Source: Defluviicoccus sp.
GTDB lineage: Bacteria; Pseudomonadota; Alphaproteobacteria; MPNO01
Direction: 5' to 3'
DNA: 55,279 nucleotides
Assembly: GCA_028821395.1 (NCBI GenBank)
Contig: JAPPGP010000231.1
Location: forward strand, 1 to 55,279
Shown here: positions 28,567 to 36,851 of the stretch, piece by piece
Numbering within the stretch: position 1 is the stretch's first letter
Layout of the letters: every line of letters starts with the position of its first letter
Notes under the pieces: model-generated
The model's database searches: none
The model's input: only the letters and a program-made list of their open reading frames with translations
Told to the model about the DNA's origin: nothing
Translations under genes and position numbers: made by a program

Positions 28567-28680
28567 CGTCATGGCCGGACTTGATCCGGCCATCCATGCG
28601 GTCCCTCCGCACGCACCGCGGCCCGCGGGGACGAGCGGCCGGCGCCAGCGGATGCCCGGACCAAGTTCGGGCATGAATGG
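28567..28680. repeat. REP-like element, copy 4
   Basis: CGTCATGGCCGGACTTGATC plus CGGCCATCCATG (28567-28598) is an almost exact match to the right half of copy 3. A second, inverted and diverged unit lies at 28650-28679 (GGATGCCCGGACCAAGTTCG onward). It occupies the 184-base gap between the convergent amidohydrolase and dioxygenase-beta genes, where it could act as a transcription terminator by hairpin formation. Confidence 0.7.
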
Positions 28681-28722
28681 GGGGAGCCGGAGGCGGCAGA
28701 ATTCGACGACGCGAAGGACGCC

Positions 28723-29196
28723 CTATAACGGCACGGCGAGCAGGTTGTCGATCGCGAAGGTGTCGGCGATGACGATCTTCTTGCGGAAGCGGAGTCGCCC
28801 AGCCTCGAAGACGATCTCGTCCTCGTATTTGCCGGTCGAGTAGATCCGGGTCTCGCCCTCCTCGGTCGAGTGCAGCACGAGGTAGCTCGCCGAGCACTCG
28901 AAAGCCCCCTCGCGCTCGCCGTGCACGCGGATATTGGCGATCAGGTGGCGGATGTGGAGATAGGGGTAGGTGAGGGTGTCGCTCAGCACCGTCACCCGGT
29001 CCTCCACCGCGCCCCGCGAATCGCAGTAGATCATCGCCCCCGGCAGGCCGAGCTCCCGGTTCTCGCGCGACTGCACCTCGTAGCGGCAGGATTCGGCGAA
29101 GAACCCGGGCCAGTCCTCGAAGCGGCGCTCGTCGAGGCAGAGCGCGTAGTCGCTGTAGAGGTCGAGGATGGCGAAGGCGGCGGCGTCATCCGCCAT
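28723..29196 (-). CDS. Aromatic-ring-hydroxylating dioxygenase, beta subunit
   Basis: A 157-residue small subunit with the cone-shaped SnoaL/NTF2-like fold: AFAILDLYSDYALCLDERRFEDWPGFF at the start, then RHLIANIRVHGE and the C-terminal GRLRFRKKIVIADTFAIDNLLAVPL. Its start lies 11 bases inside the alpha-subunit gene, so the two are coupled. Beta subunits are structural in the alpha3beta3 hexamer. No ferredoxin or reductase gene is next to it. Confidence 0.93.
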   Translation of the reverse strand: MADDAAAFAILDLYSDYALCLDERRFEDWPGFFAESCRYEVQSRENRELGLPGAMIYCDSRGAVEDRVTVLSDTLTYPYLHIRHLIANIRVHGEREGAFECSASYLVLHSTEEGETRIYSTGKYEDEIVFEAGRLRFRKKIVIADTFAIDNLLAVPL

Positions 29197-30469
29197 TGGC
29201 GCCCGCCCGGTCGAAGCCCACCGCCCTGCGGTAGTACTGCCAGAAGCCGCGCAGCGCGACCTCCTGGGCGAGCGTGTCCCGGTCGCCGACCGCGCCGCGC
29301 CCGCCCATCTCGATGAACGAGTGCTCGCCGGTCTGGGTCCGCGTGCCCTGCTGCACCAGCCGGGCGGCCTCGCCGTCCTCCATCGAGATATAGCCCGCCG
29401 GGCCGATCATGTTGGCCAGCCTGAGCTTGTCCTCGTGCTCGCTCTCGCTGCCGCCCTCGTAGCCGAAATAGGTCCAGTAGATCTCGAACTTCTCCGGCCC
29501 CTTGGGGCGCACGTGGCGGATCTGGAAGGCGTTGTCGACCTGGGCGACGACCAGCGAGGGGAAGATCGAGAGGATCACCGTCGTGGTGCTGTCGCCGAGC
29601 GATCTCTCGGTGCCGATGATGCGCGGGTCCTTGAGCGCGTAGTCCGGGCGGTATTTGGTGTTGGTCCTGTACTGCTCGACCAGCAGCGCGTGGTCCTTGG
29701 CGTCGTCCGGGTCGGTCTCGACATGGATGCAGTTGTTCTTGCCGTCGGCGTCGAGATAGGTGCCGCCGGTCATCGCCGGGGTCTGGATGCCGAAGCTGAC
29801 ATGGAACAGATGCAGGAGCGGCGCGTGGTAGGGATCGCGCGTGTTCTCGGCGTACAGCTTCCAGTTCGCCTCCACCACTTGGCGGAAATAGCCGAGGATG
29901 CGGATCGGGCGGCCGGTGATGCGCTCGATATGGCGCAGCGCGACCGGGCCGAGATAGTTCTCCAGCGGCTCGGGCTCCTCGGCGAAGCAGCCGAACACCA
30001 GCCCGCGGAAGGACGCGGTGCGGAGCTTGCGCATGCCGCGCCCGGCGATCTCGAAATCGTCGGGCATGCCGCCCTTGCCCTTGACCCCCTTCTGCTGCGG
30101 CACCGCGAGCAGGTTCCCCGCGTGGTCGTAGCACCACATGTGGTAGGGGCAGTTGAACTGCTTGGCGTTGCCGCGCAGCCTTGTGACCACCTGCGCGCCG
30201 CGATGGGCGCAGCGGTTCTCGAAGGCGTGGATCGCGCCGTCCCTGCCGCGCACCGCGACGACGCGGCGCTCGCCGAAATAGGTGGTCGTGTAGTCGCCCT
30301 CTTTGGGGATCTCCTGCTCCAGCGCGAGATACTGCCAGTGCCCGCCGGCGAAGACCCGGTCGAGCTCGATGTCGTAGAGCGCGCGGTCGTTGAACACCTC
30401 GAACGGCACCCTGGTGCAGTCCTCGGCGGTCCATCGGATATCGAGCCCGGTGCGGCGGGGCGCGGTCAT
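29186..30469 (-). CDS. Aromatic-ring-hydroxylating dioxygenase, Rieske alpha subunit
   Basis: 427 residues. The Rieske [2Fe-2S] domain has CAHRG and CPYHMWCYD, and the mononuclear iron site is NTRDPYHAPLLH. Together with the beta subunit it should dihydroxylate or demethylate an aromatic substrate using O2 and electrons from a separate reductase. The ATG at 30469 has AGGA at 8 bases. The reductase and ferredoxin are not in the window. The substrate cannot be inferred beyond the presence of an ACMSD-like gene next door. Confidence 0.95.
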   Translation of the reverse strand: MTAPRRTGLDIRWTAEDCTRVPFEVFNDRALYDIELDRVFAGGHWQYLALEQEIPKEGDYTTTYFGERRVVAVRGRDGAIHAFENRCAHRGAQVVTRLRGNAKQFNCPYHMWCYDHAGNLLAVPQQKGVKGKGGMPDDFEIAGRGMRKLRTASFRGLVFGCFAEEPEPLENYLGPVALRHIERITGRPIRILGYFRQVVEANWKLYAENTRDPYHAPLLHLFHVSFGIQTPAMTGGTYLDADGKNNCIHVETDPDDAKDHALLVEQYRTNTKYRPDYALKDPRIIGTERSLGDSTTTVILSIFPSLVVAQVDNAFQIRHVRPKGPEKFEIYWTYFGYEGGSESEHEDKLRLANMIGPAGYISMEDGEAARLVQQGTRTQTGEHSFIEMGGRGAVGDRDTLAQEVALRGFWQYYRRAVGFDRAGANGG

Positions 30470-30574
30470 CTTCGGTCCTCCGCTGGAGAGACGGCGGATG
30501 GTGACCCGATTCCGCGTGACACGCAATGCGCGGCGGGCGCATCATCGGCGGGTTCCGGCGGGGGAGGTCGAGCG

Positions 30575-31048
30575 ATGAATGCGACCGGGTCGAGACTCTT
30601 GCTATCGATGGCGGCGGCGTGCCTGTTCTCGGCTGCGGTCGCCGCGGCGCCGTCCAGCGACGCGCCACAGAGCGCCCCCGCCAATCCGGACTACGCAAAG
30701 GCGGCCGAGCTGATCGAGGCGGGTAAATTCGCCGAAGCCCTGCCGCTTCTGAAGAAGGCCGAGGCGGCCGAGCCCGACAACGCGGACGTCCACAACTATC
30801 TCGGCTATGCGCATCGCAAGCTGAAGAGCTACGACGCCGCGCTGAAGCACTACAAGATCGCTCTCCGCCTCGCGCCGAGGCATCGCGGGGCGAACGAGTA
30901 TCTGGGCGAGCTCTACCTCGTGCTCGGCGACCTCGCCAAGGCCGAGGAGCGCCTCGCCGTGCTCGACAAGGCCTGCCTGTTCGGCTGTGAGGAATACACC
31001 GAGCTCAAGGACGCCATCGCCGCCTACAAGGCGAAGATGGGCCAGTGA
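30575..31048 (+). CDS. Secreted tetratricopeptide-repeat protein
   Basis: 157 residues with an N-terminal signal peptide (SRLLLSMAAACLFSAAVAAAP, cleavage probably after AAA near residue 25) and about three TPR units: YAKAAELIEAGKFAEALPLL, DVHNYLGYAHRKLKSYDAAL and GANEYLGELYLVLGDLAKA. GGGGAGG precedes the ATG by 7 bases. It diverges from the dioxygenase alpha gene. TPRs mediate protein contacts; its periplasmic partner is unknown. Confidence 0.85.
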   Translation: MNATGSRLLLSMAAACLFSAAVAAAPSSDAPQSAPANPDYAKAAELIEAGKFAEALPLLKKAEAAEPDNADVHNYLGYAHRKLKSYDAALKHYKIALRLAPRHRGANEYLGELYLVLGDLAKAEERLAVLDKACLFGCEEYTELKDAIAAYKAKMGQ

Positions 31049-31058
31049 CGGGCCAGCC

Positions 31059-32459
31059 CTAGACTACCGGCCAGCGCGAGATCGGCTTGACGTTGGCGCG
31101 CTCGATCAGCCGGGGCGCGAGTTCGCGGCAGCGCGCGTGCACCTCTCCGAGGTCCATGGTGGAGAGCTCGCGGCTCTCCATCAGGATCCTGCCGTCGACC
31201 ATCACCGTGTCCACGCAGTCGCCGCTCGCCGCATAGACCAGGCTGTAGACCAGATTGTAGCTCGGCACCCATTCCGGCCGGTCGATGTCGAGCAGGATAA
31301 GATCGGCCTTGCGGCCGGGCTCGACGGCGCCGAGATCGTCTTCCCAGCCGGTCGCCCGCGCGCCGTCCAGCGTCGCCATCTCGATCACCTCCTCGGCGGT
31401 GATCGCCTCGGGGTCGAGCCGCGAATCCTTGGGCAGGGTGGCGGCGAGGAACATCGCCTGGAACATGTCCTTGTGGTCGGCCGAGTTCACCCCGTCGCAC
31501 CCCAGCGCCACCGTCACCCCCTTCTCGCGCATCTCCAGGAACTTGCCCATGCGGGTGGTCCCCTTGGCGAGCTTGAGCGCAGCCGGCGGGTTCTGGCACA
31601 CCTTGGCGTCGGTCTCGGCCAGCATGTCGACCTCAAAGGATTCGACCGCCGTCATGTGGTTGAGATAGACGTTGGGGCCGAGCGCGCCGATCTCGTACAT
31701 GTGCTCGACCGGGCGGTGGCCGGTCGCCCTGAGCTCGCTCGCCACCTCCTCCTGCGAGCTCGCCTTGTGCATCAGCGCGAATGTGCCGTACTCGGCGGCG
31801 ATCTCCATCGCCCCCTTGGTCAGCGCGTCGGAGCAGGTGCCGACCCCCTCGATGGTGGCGAACACGCGGATGCGTCCGTCGGCCGAGCGGTCCCAGCTCC
31901 GGATATTGGACTCGGTGATCTCGAGCGCCTCGTCGAGGGTCATCGGCAGGAAGTAGTCCGGGCATTTCTGCCCGTCCGGGCCGTCATGGTCCCACACCCA
32001 GCTCCCGGTGGTAGCCCGCATGCCGGTCTCCTCGATCGCTTTCAGCGTGCTGGCGAGGAACTTGCAGCCGGGCTCGACGAAGCAGGTGGTGCCCGAGCGG
32101 ATCATCTCCGCCATCAGGCACTTGGCGTACCAGTACTCGTCCTCCTCGATGATCGCGTCGAGATAGGGGTAGCACCAGTGCTTGAGCCAGTCGCTGGTCC
32201 GCAAGTTGTCGGGGATCAGCCCGCGCGCCAGCTCGATCAGATGGGCGTGGCCGTCGATCAGCCCGGGCATGACCAGCTTGAGCGAGGCGTCGATGGTTTT
32301 CGCGGCGCTGTAGGCGGCGTCGAGCTCGGCCGTCTTGCCGACCGCGACGATGCGGTCGCCCCGCACCGCGACCGCGCCGTCGGTGAGGATGCGCCGCTCC
32401 TCGTCGACGGTGAGGATCGTGCCGTTCCGGATCAGGATATCGACGGTTTCGGGCGCCAT
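31059..32459 (-). CDS. Amidohydrolase (cytosine deaminase/TrzN-AtzA-type metal-dependent hydrolase)
   Basis: 466 residues. The metal-binding motif VMPGLIDGHAHLIEL gives His-x-His, later LNHMTAVE supplies a His and VALGCDGVNSADHKD the conserved Asp. This is the ATZ/TRZ/guanine-deaminase subgroup, acting on purines, pyrimidines, triazines or related amidines. The first 55 residues form the usual composite beta-sandwich (VDILIRNGTILTVDEERRIL). The ATG at 32459 with AGGGAGG upstream was chosen. It stands alone on its strand. Confidence 0.9.
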   Translation of the reverse strand: MAPETVDILIRNGTILTVDEERRILTDGAVAVRGDRIVAVGKTAELDAAYSAAKTIDASLKLVMPGLIDGHAHLIELARGLIPDNLRTSDWLKHWCYPYLDAIIEEDEYWYAKCLMAEMIRSGTTCFVEPGCKFLASTLKAIEETGMRATTGSWVWDHDGPDGQKCPDYFLPMTLDEALEITESNIRSWDRSADGRIRVFATIEGVGTCSDALTKGAMEIAAEYGTFALMHKASSQEEVASELRATGHRPVEHMYEIGALGPNVYLNHMTAVESFEVDMLAETDAKVCQNPPAALKLAKGTTRMGKFLEMREKGVTVALGCDGVNSADHKDMFQAMFLAATLPKDSRLDPEAITAEEVIEMATLDGARATGWEDDLGAVEPGRKADLILLDIDRPEWVPSYNLVYSLVYAASGDCVDTVMVDGRILMESRELSTMDLGEVHARCRELAPRLIERANVKPISRWPVV

Positions 32460-32530
32460 GGCTGCCTCCCTGTCTGGGGGGAGCCTAGCCGCCGCCCGCG
32501 GGCGCGGCAATGTGGGCCGTGGGGCCGCGC

Positions 32531-32716
32531 TTATTTCTCGGACGTCCAGGACCGACGAAGAACGGGTCGGTCGTACAATTCGTCGCGCCTGGGCGGACGC
32601 CCGTCGATCCAGTTCAGCTTGAGCGGCTTCCTGGACAAAAGTCGCTCCGTGGCGAGGTCATACTCGTCCTTCTCGCGCTGTGTCCCCAGGCCGTGCTCGA
32701 CGGAGATCTTCTTCAT
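32531..32716 (-). CDS. Small hypothetical protein (61 aa)
   Basis: A short charged protein, MKKISVEHGLGTQREKDEYD then LATERLLSRKPLKLNWIDGR, with no membrane segment or known motif. Its codons look like a real gene (little GC bias towards rare residues, full set of acidic and basic residues), and GGAAGCGG lies shortly before the ATG. No partner gene is coupled to it: a 68-residue protein lies 38 bases upstream on the same strand. It could be a small regulator or a TA relic; I cannot say. Confidence 0.5.
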   Translation of the reverse strand: MKKISVEHGLGTQREKDEYDLATERLLSRKPLKLNWIDGRPPRRDELYDRPVLRRSWTSEK

Positions 32717-32754
32717 GGCACCGCTTCCACAGATTCAGGGTCTCCGCCCGGCGG

Positions 32755-32961
32755 TCACTCCGCCGGCTGCGCGGCGAAGCGCCCGCGGAGTTCCCCGCGC
32801 ATCTCCGAGACCTCGCGGGCTAGGTCGTCGACCTTGCCTTCGAGCCGGTCCACCCTGCCTTCCAGCCGAAGGAACAGCCGGAACATGAACATCGCGAACG
32901 TCCCGCCCGCGGCGAGCAGCGTCGCAAAGCCGCCCAGCATGGTGATGATCTCGGCACTCAT
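32755..32961 (-). CDS. Small single-pass membrane protein with coiled coil (68 aa)
   Basis: The N-terminal half is a membrane helix (IITMLGGFATLLAAGGTFAM, residues 5-24). The C-terminal half is a heptad-patterned helix with three near-repeats (LEGRVDRLEGKVDDLAREV), predicted to form a coiled coil. This form is common in phage-type or stress-related small proteins, for instance hemolysin-XhlA-like ones, but no lysis genes are nearby. Function unknown. Confidence 0.6.
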   Translation of the reverse strand: MSAEIITMLGGFATLLAAGGTFAMFMFRLFLRLEGRVDRLEGKVDDLAREVSEMRGELRGRFAAQPAE

Positions 32962-33038
32962 GCCGCAACCATAGCGGGTATCGCTTCCATAATCTAGTCG
33001 TGGTCCGCTGGCGCGGCGCCGCGTGGTAGTCTGGCGCC

Positions 33039-33644
33039 ATGAACGACCCCTACGAAGTCCTCGGCATCGAGCCGGGCGCGACGCTGGACGAAGTCAAGCG
33101 CGCCTACCGGGCGCTGGCCAAGGCGCTGCACCCCGACGCCAACCCGGGCGACACCGTGGCGGCCAACCGCTTCCGCGAGGCGACGGAAGCCTACGACCTG
33201 TTGAGCGATCCCGAACGCCGGGCCGAGCTCGATGCCGGCGGCTGGCGGCGCGGATACGCCGACGGGTTCGGGCCCGGGCGCGATGCGTTCGACTTCGACG
33301 ACGGGATCGGCGAACGCCCGATCGACCTGTTCGGCGACATCGCCGGCAACCGGCGCGGCCGGGTGTTCGGCGCGGCCAGCACCTCGCTCGCTTTGCCCGG
33401 CGAGGATTTGGCCGAGACCGTCGGCATCACCCTCAGGGAGGCGGAGGAGGGGACCCGCAAGGTGGTCGAGCTGGTCACCGGCGCGCGGGTCGAGGTGATC
33501 GTCGCCCCCGGCACCGAGAACGGCCGCACGCTGACCTTCGAGGGGCTGGGGCTCCCCGGGATCGGCGGCGCGCCGCCCGGCAACCTCAACGTGGTGGTCG
33601 AGATCCTGCCCGCGCCGATGCTCGACGGCGACGGCTCAGGCTGA
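33039..33644 (+). CDS. J-domain (DnaJ-like) protein, short form
   Basis: 201 residues. The J domain occupies residues 1-65 (PYEVLGIEPGATLDEVKRAY, HPD in ALHPDANPGD). After a Gly/Asp/Arg-rich linker there is a single C-terminal substrate-binding-like unit (ITLREAEEGTRKVVEL, VIVAPGTENGRTLTFEGLG). It lacks the zinc finger of DnaJ and is shorter than CbpA, with only part of the C-terminal repeats. It should stimulate a DnaK-type chaperone. It converges on the EamA-type gene, the two overlapping by nine bases at their 3' ends. Confidence 0.85.
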   Translation: MNDPYEVLGIEPGATLDEVKRAYRALAKALHPDANPGDTVAANRFREATEAYDLLSDPERRAELDAGGWRRGYADGFGPGRDAFDFDDGIGERPIDLFGDIAGNRRGRVFGAASTSLALPGEDLAETVGITLREAEEGTRKVVELVTGARVEVIVAPGTENGRTLTFEGLGLPGIGGAPPGNLNVVVEILPAPMLDGDGSG

Positions 33645-34511
33645 GCGGGTCATGCGCGCGTCGCGCCAGGTGCAGTAATAGGTGCAGCCGAACAAGAGCG
33701 CCGCGCCCACCCAGGTCCAGACGCTCGGCAGCTCGTCGAAGAACACGAAGCCGATCAGTGCCACCATCGGCAGCCTCAGATAGAGCACCGGCGAGACCAG
33801 GCTCGCCTCCGCCGCGGCGAGCGACTTGGTGATGCAGATCTGCGCGCCCAGCGCAGCCGTGGCGAAGGCGAGGATCCAGGGCAAGTCGGCGAGCGTCGGC
33901 GTCACCCAGGTGACCGCCGCCGGGATCGCGGCGATCGGAACCTGCATGACGAAGCCGTAGAACAGGATGGTGCGGATGCCGTCGTCCCGCGCGAGAAAGC
34001 GGGTCGAGACGTCGACTACCCCGAACAGCAGCGCCGCCGCGAGCGCGATGGCGACGCCCGCGTTCACCTCCGCGAAGCCCGGGCGGACGATGATCAGCAC
34101 GCCGACGAAGCCGAGCACGGTGGCGATCCAGCGATGCGCGTAGGCGCGCTCCTTGAGCAGGATCACCGCGAAGATCAGCGTGAAGATCGGCAGGGTGAAC
34201 TGGAGCGCCACCGCATCGGCGATGGTGATCAGCCGCACCGCGTAGTAGCCGCAGAACATCGCCGAATAGGCGAACGCGGCGCGCACGGCATAGAGCCGGA
34301 GATTGTTCGTCCTGAGCCCCGCCCGCCCGACCCGGGCGAGCCAGGGCAGGAGCACCACGATCCCGAAGATCAGGCGGAAGACGACGATCTCGAAGGTCGA
34401 GTAGGTGGCCGACAAGTGACGGACCAGGGCGAGCGCCACCGAGAAGGCGACCGCCGCGCCGAACATCCAGAGGACCCCGACGACCGGGTTGTGGCGGGCG
34501 GCCAAGCTCAC
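33636..34511 (-). CDS. EamA/DMT-family transporter
   Basis: A 291-residue membrane protein with two EamA repeats and about ten membrane helices (for example VVGVLWMFGAAVAFSVALAL at the start and GFVGVLIIVRPGFAEVNAGV at the middle repeat boundary). DMT transporters export small metabolites. The GTG at 34511 overlaps the stop of the upstream molybdenum subunit (GTGA), so it is expressed with it and may handle its substrate or product. The substrate is unknown. Confidence 0.87.
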   Translation of the reverse strand: MSLAARHNPVVGVLWMFGAAVAFSVALALVRHLSATYSTFEIVVFRLIFGIVVLLPWLARVGRAGLRTNNLRLYAVRAAFAYSAMFCGYYAVRLITIADAVALQFTLPIFTLIFAVILLKERAYAHRWIATVLGFVGVLIIVRPGFAEVNAGVAIALAAALLFGVVDVSTRFLARDDGIRTILFYGFVMQVPIAAIPAAVTWVTPTLADLPWILAFATAALGAQICITKSLAAAEASLVSPVLYLRLPMVALIGFVFFDELPSVWTWVGAALLFGCTYYCTWRDARMTRSA

Positions 34512-36823
34512 CCGCCGCCGTTCAGCGCCCGCCAGATGCGTTCCGGCGTGGCCGGCAGCGGGACATCCGCCACCCCGCGCGCGGCGAGCGCATCGGCGAC
34601 GGCGTTGATCGTCGCCGGCAGCGCGCCGGTCGGCCCCGATTCGCCCACCCCCTTGGCGCCGATCGGGTTGGAGGCGGTGGGAATTCCGGCGCTCGCCACC
34701 GCGAAGGCGGCGAGGTCGTCCGCGCGCGGCAGGGCGTAGTCCATGAACGACCCGGTGAGGAGTTGTCCGCTCTCCGGGTCGCAGCGGATCTCCTCGAGCA
34801 GCGCCTGGCCGATCCCCTGGGCGATGCCGCCATGGAGCTGCCCGGCATAGAGCATCGGGTTGATCACCCGCCCGGCGTCGGAGATCGCGGCGTAGGCGAC
34901 TATCTCGACGGCGCCGGTCTCGGGGTCGATCTCCACCTCGCAGACCTGCGCCGAGCTCGGCCAGTTCCAGTACTCCGGCGCGTACCGGGCAGCGGCGTCG
35001 AGACCGGGCTCGAGGCCGCCCGGCAGGGGTTCCGCTGCGGCGGCCGCGATTTCGGCGAGCGAGACCGACCGGTCGGTCCCGGCGACCGCGAAACGCGCCT
35101 CCCCATAGGCTATGTCCGTCTCGGCCGCTTCCAGCATGTGGGCGGCGATTCGCTTGCCCTTGTCGATCACCTTGTCGGCGGCGAGGCGGATCGCCGATCC
35201 GGCAATCGCCGTCGAGCGCGAGTTGAAGGTGCCGCGGCCATGGGCGACGAGGTCGGTGTCGCCCTGGACGAAGCGGATGTCGACCGGCGAAACCCCGAGG
35301 CATTCGCACAAAATCTGCCGGAAGATCGTCGCATGGCCCTGGCCGTGATCGACCGTTCCCGTAGCCAGCGTCAGCCCGCCGGAGGGATCGACACGGATCT
35401 CCGCGCTCTCGACGATCGGGGTCGAGGTCTTCTTGACCGTGTTGGCGAAGCCGAAGCCGCGCAGCCTGCCGCGCGCTTCCGCCGCGCGCCTTCGCGCCGG
35501 GAACCCGGCATGGTCGGCCGCTTCCAGCGCGCGCTCGAGATTGGCCGGGAAGTCGCCGCAATCGTAGACATGGCCGAGCGCGTTGGTCCACGGCATCCGG
35601 TCCGGTGTGACGGTGTTGATGCGCCGCAGCTCTGCCGGGTCCATGGCGAGCCGGCGGGCCGCGATATCGACCAGCCGCTCGAGCGCAAAGGCGGCCTCCG
35701 GCGCGCCCGAGCCGCGATAGGGCGAGGTCGAGGTGGTGTGGGTGTGCACCCCGCGCACCGCGACGTGGACGGCCGGCGTCCGGTAGACACCGGCCAGGGT
35801 GCCGAGATTGCCGACCGGCGGGCGCGGCCCCCGGGTCGAGAGGTACGCGCCGAGATTGGCGCTGTTCGAGACCTGGAAGGCGAGGAACCGCCCGTCCGCG
35901 TCGAGCGCCAGCGCGGCGTCGATCAAGCATTCGCGCGCGTGGTCGTCGGTCGCCAGCCCTTCCCCCCGGCTCGACACCCATTTCACCGCCCGCCCGATCT
36001 TGCGCGACGCCCAAAGGACGAGGATCAGCTCGGGGTAGTTCGCTCCGCGCGTTCCGAAGCTGCCGCCGATGTCGCCGCACACCACCCGGACGCGGCTTTC
36101 CGCCACCCCGAACACCGACTGCGCGAGGTGGTGGCGCAGGGTGTGTGCGTTCTGGACCCCGGAATGAAGCGTGTAGCGGCCGTCCCGCGGGTCGTAGAAC
36201 CCCGCGCAACCGCGCGGCTCCACCATCGCCCCGGTAATTCGGTTGATCGCAAAGCGCCGGCGGACGATATGCGCGGCTCCCTCGAACGCCGCGGCGACCG
36301 CCCCGGCATCGCCCTCCTCATGCGCGAAGGCGACGTTGTCCGGGCAGAAGGGCCACACCGCCGGCGCGCCATCCGCCAGCGCTCCTTGGACCGTGGAAAC
36401 TGCGGGCGAGGGCTCGTAGTCGACCGCGATACGTTCCGCCGCATCCATGGCGCGGGATTCGGTCTCCGCTACGACAAAGGCGACCGGGTCGCCGACGAAC
36501 CGCACGCGGTCCCTCACCAGGGCGGGCCTCGGCGGGTCGATCATCGGCGTGCCGTCCGGCCGGACGGCCATGTCCTCGCAGGGGAAGGAGCCGTGCCCGT
36601 CGGCTTCCCAGTCCCTTCCGTCGAGGACCGCGAGCACGCCCGGCATGCGCGCCGCCTCCGCCGTGTCGATAGCGGCGATCCTGGCATGCGCATGGGGCGA
36701 GCGCAGGACCGCGCCCCGGACCGGTGCTTCGAACGCGATATCGTCGAGATAGCGGCCGCCCCCGGTCAGCAGCCGCCGGTCGTCCGCCCGGACGAGCGGG
36801 GCGCCGATCCCGTGCGCGGTCAT
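34508..36823 (-). CDS. Xanthine-dehydrogenase-family molybdopterin-binding subunit, second orphan
   Basis: 771 residues, complete. Motifs: VVCGDIGGSFGTRGANYPE, active-site loop PYRGSGAPE (Tyr369 onward) and catalytic Glu728 in AKGVGESGPTG. No CO-dehydrogenase loop is present. FAD and FeS subunits are not adjacent; instead the gene lies 28 bases after a luciferase-like oxidoreductase gene and is coupled by GTGA to an EamA transporter, so the three may form a catabolic operon. It would need small subunits supplied in trans. Confidence 0.9.
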   Translation of the reverse strand: MTAHGIGAPLVRADDRRLLTGGGRYLDDIAFEAPVRGAVLRSPHAHARIAAIDTAEAARMPGVLAVLDGRDWEADGHGSFPCEDMAVRPDGTPMIDPPRPALVRDRVRFVGDPVAFVVAETESRAMDAAERIAVDYEPSPAVSTVQGALADGAPAVWPFCPDNVAFAHEEGDAGAVAAAFEGAAHIVRRRFAINRITGAMVEPRGCAGFYDPRDGRYTLHSGVQNAHTLRHHLAQSVFGVAESRVRVVCGDIGGSFGTRGANYPELILVLWASRKIGRAVKWVSSRGEGLATDDHARECLIDAALALDADGRFLAFQVSNSANLGAYLSTRGPRPPVGNLGTLAGVYRTPAVHVAVRGVHTHTTSTSPYRGSGAPEAAFALERLVDIAARRLAMDPAELRRINTVTPDRMPWTNALGHVYDCGDFPANLERALEAADHAGFPARRRAAEARGRLRGFGFANTVKKTSTPIVESAEIRVDPSGGLTLATGTVDHGQGHATIFRQILCECLGVSPVDIRFVQGDTDLVAHGRGTFNSRSTAIAGSAIRLAADKVIDKGKRIAAHMLEAAETDIAYGEARFAVAGTDRSVSLAEIAAAAAEPLPGGLEPGLDAAARYAPEYWNWPSSAQVCEVEIDPETGAVEIVAYAAISDAGRVINPMLYAGQLHGGIAQGIGQALLEEIRCDPESGQLLTGSFMDYALPRADDLAAFAVASAGIPTASNPIGAKGVGESGPTGALPATINAVADALAARGVADVPLPATPERIWRALNGGG

Positions 36824-36851
36824 CGCGGGCGGGCGCCGCGCGGGCGCCGCG

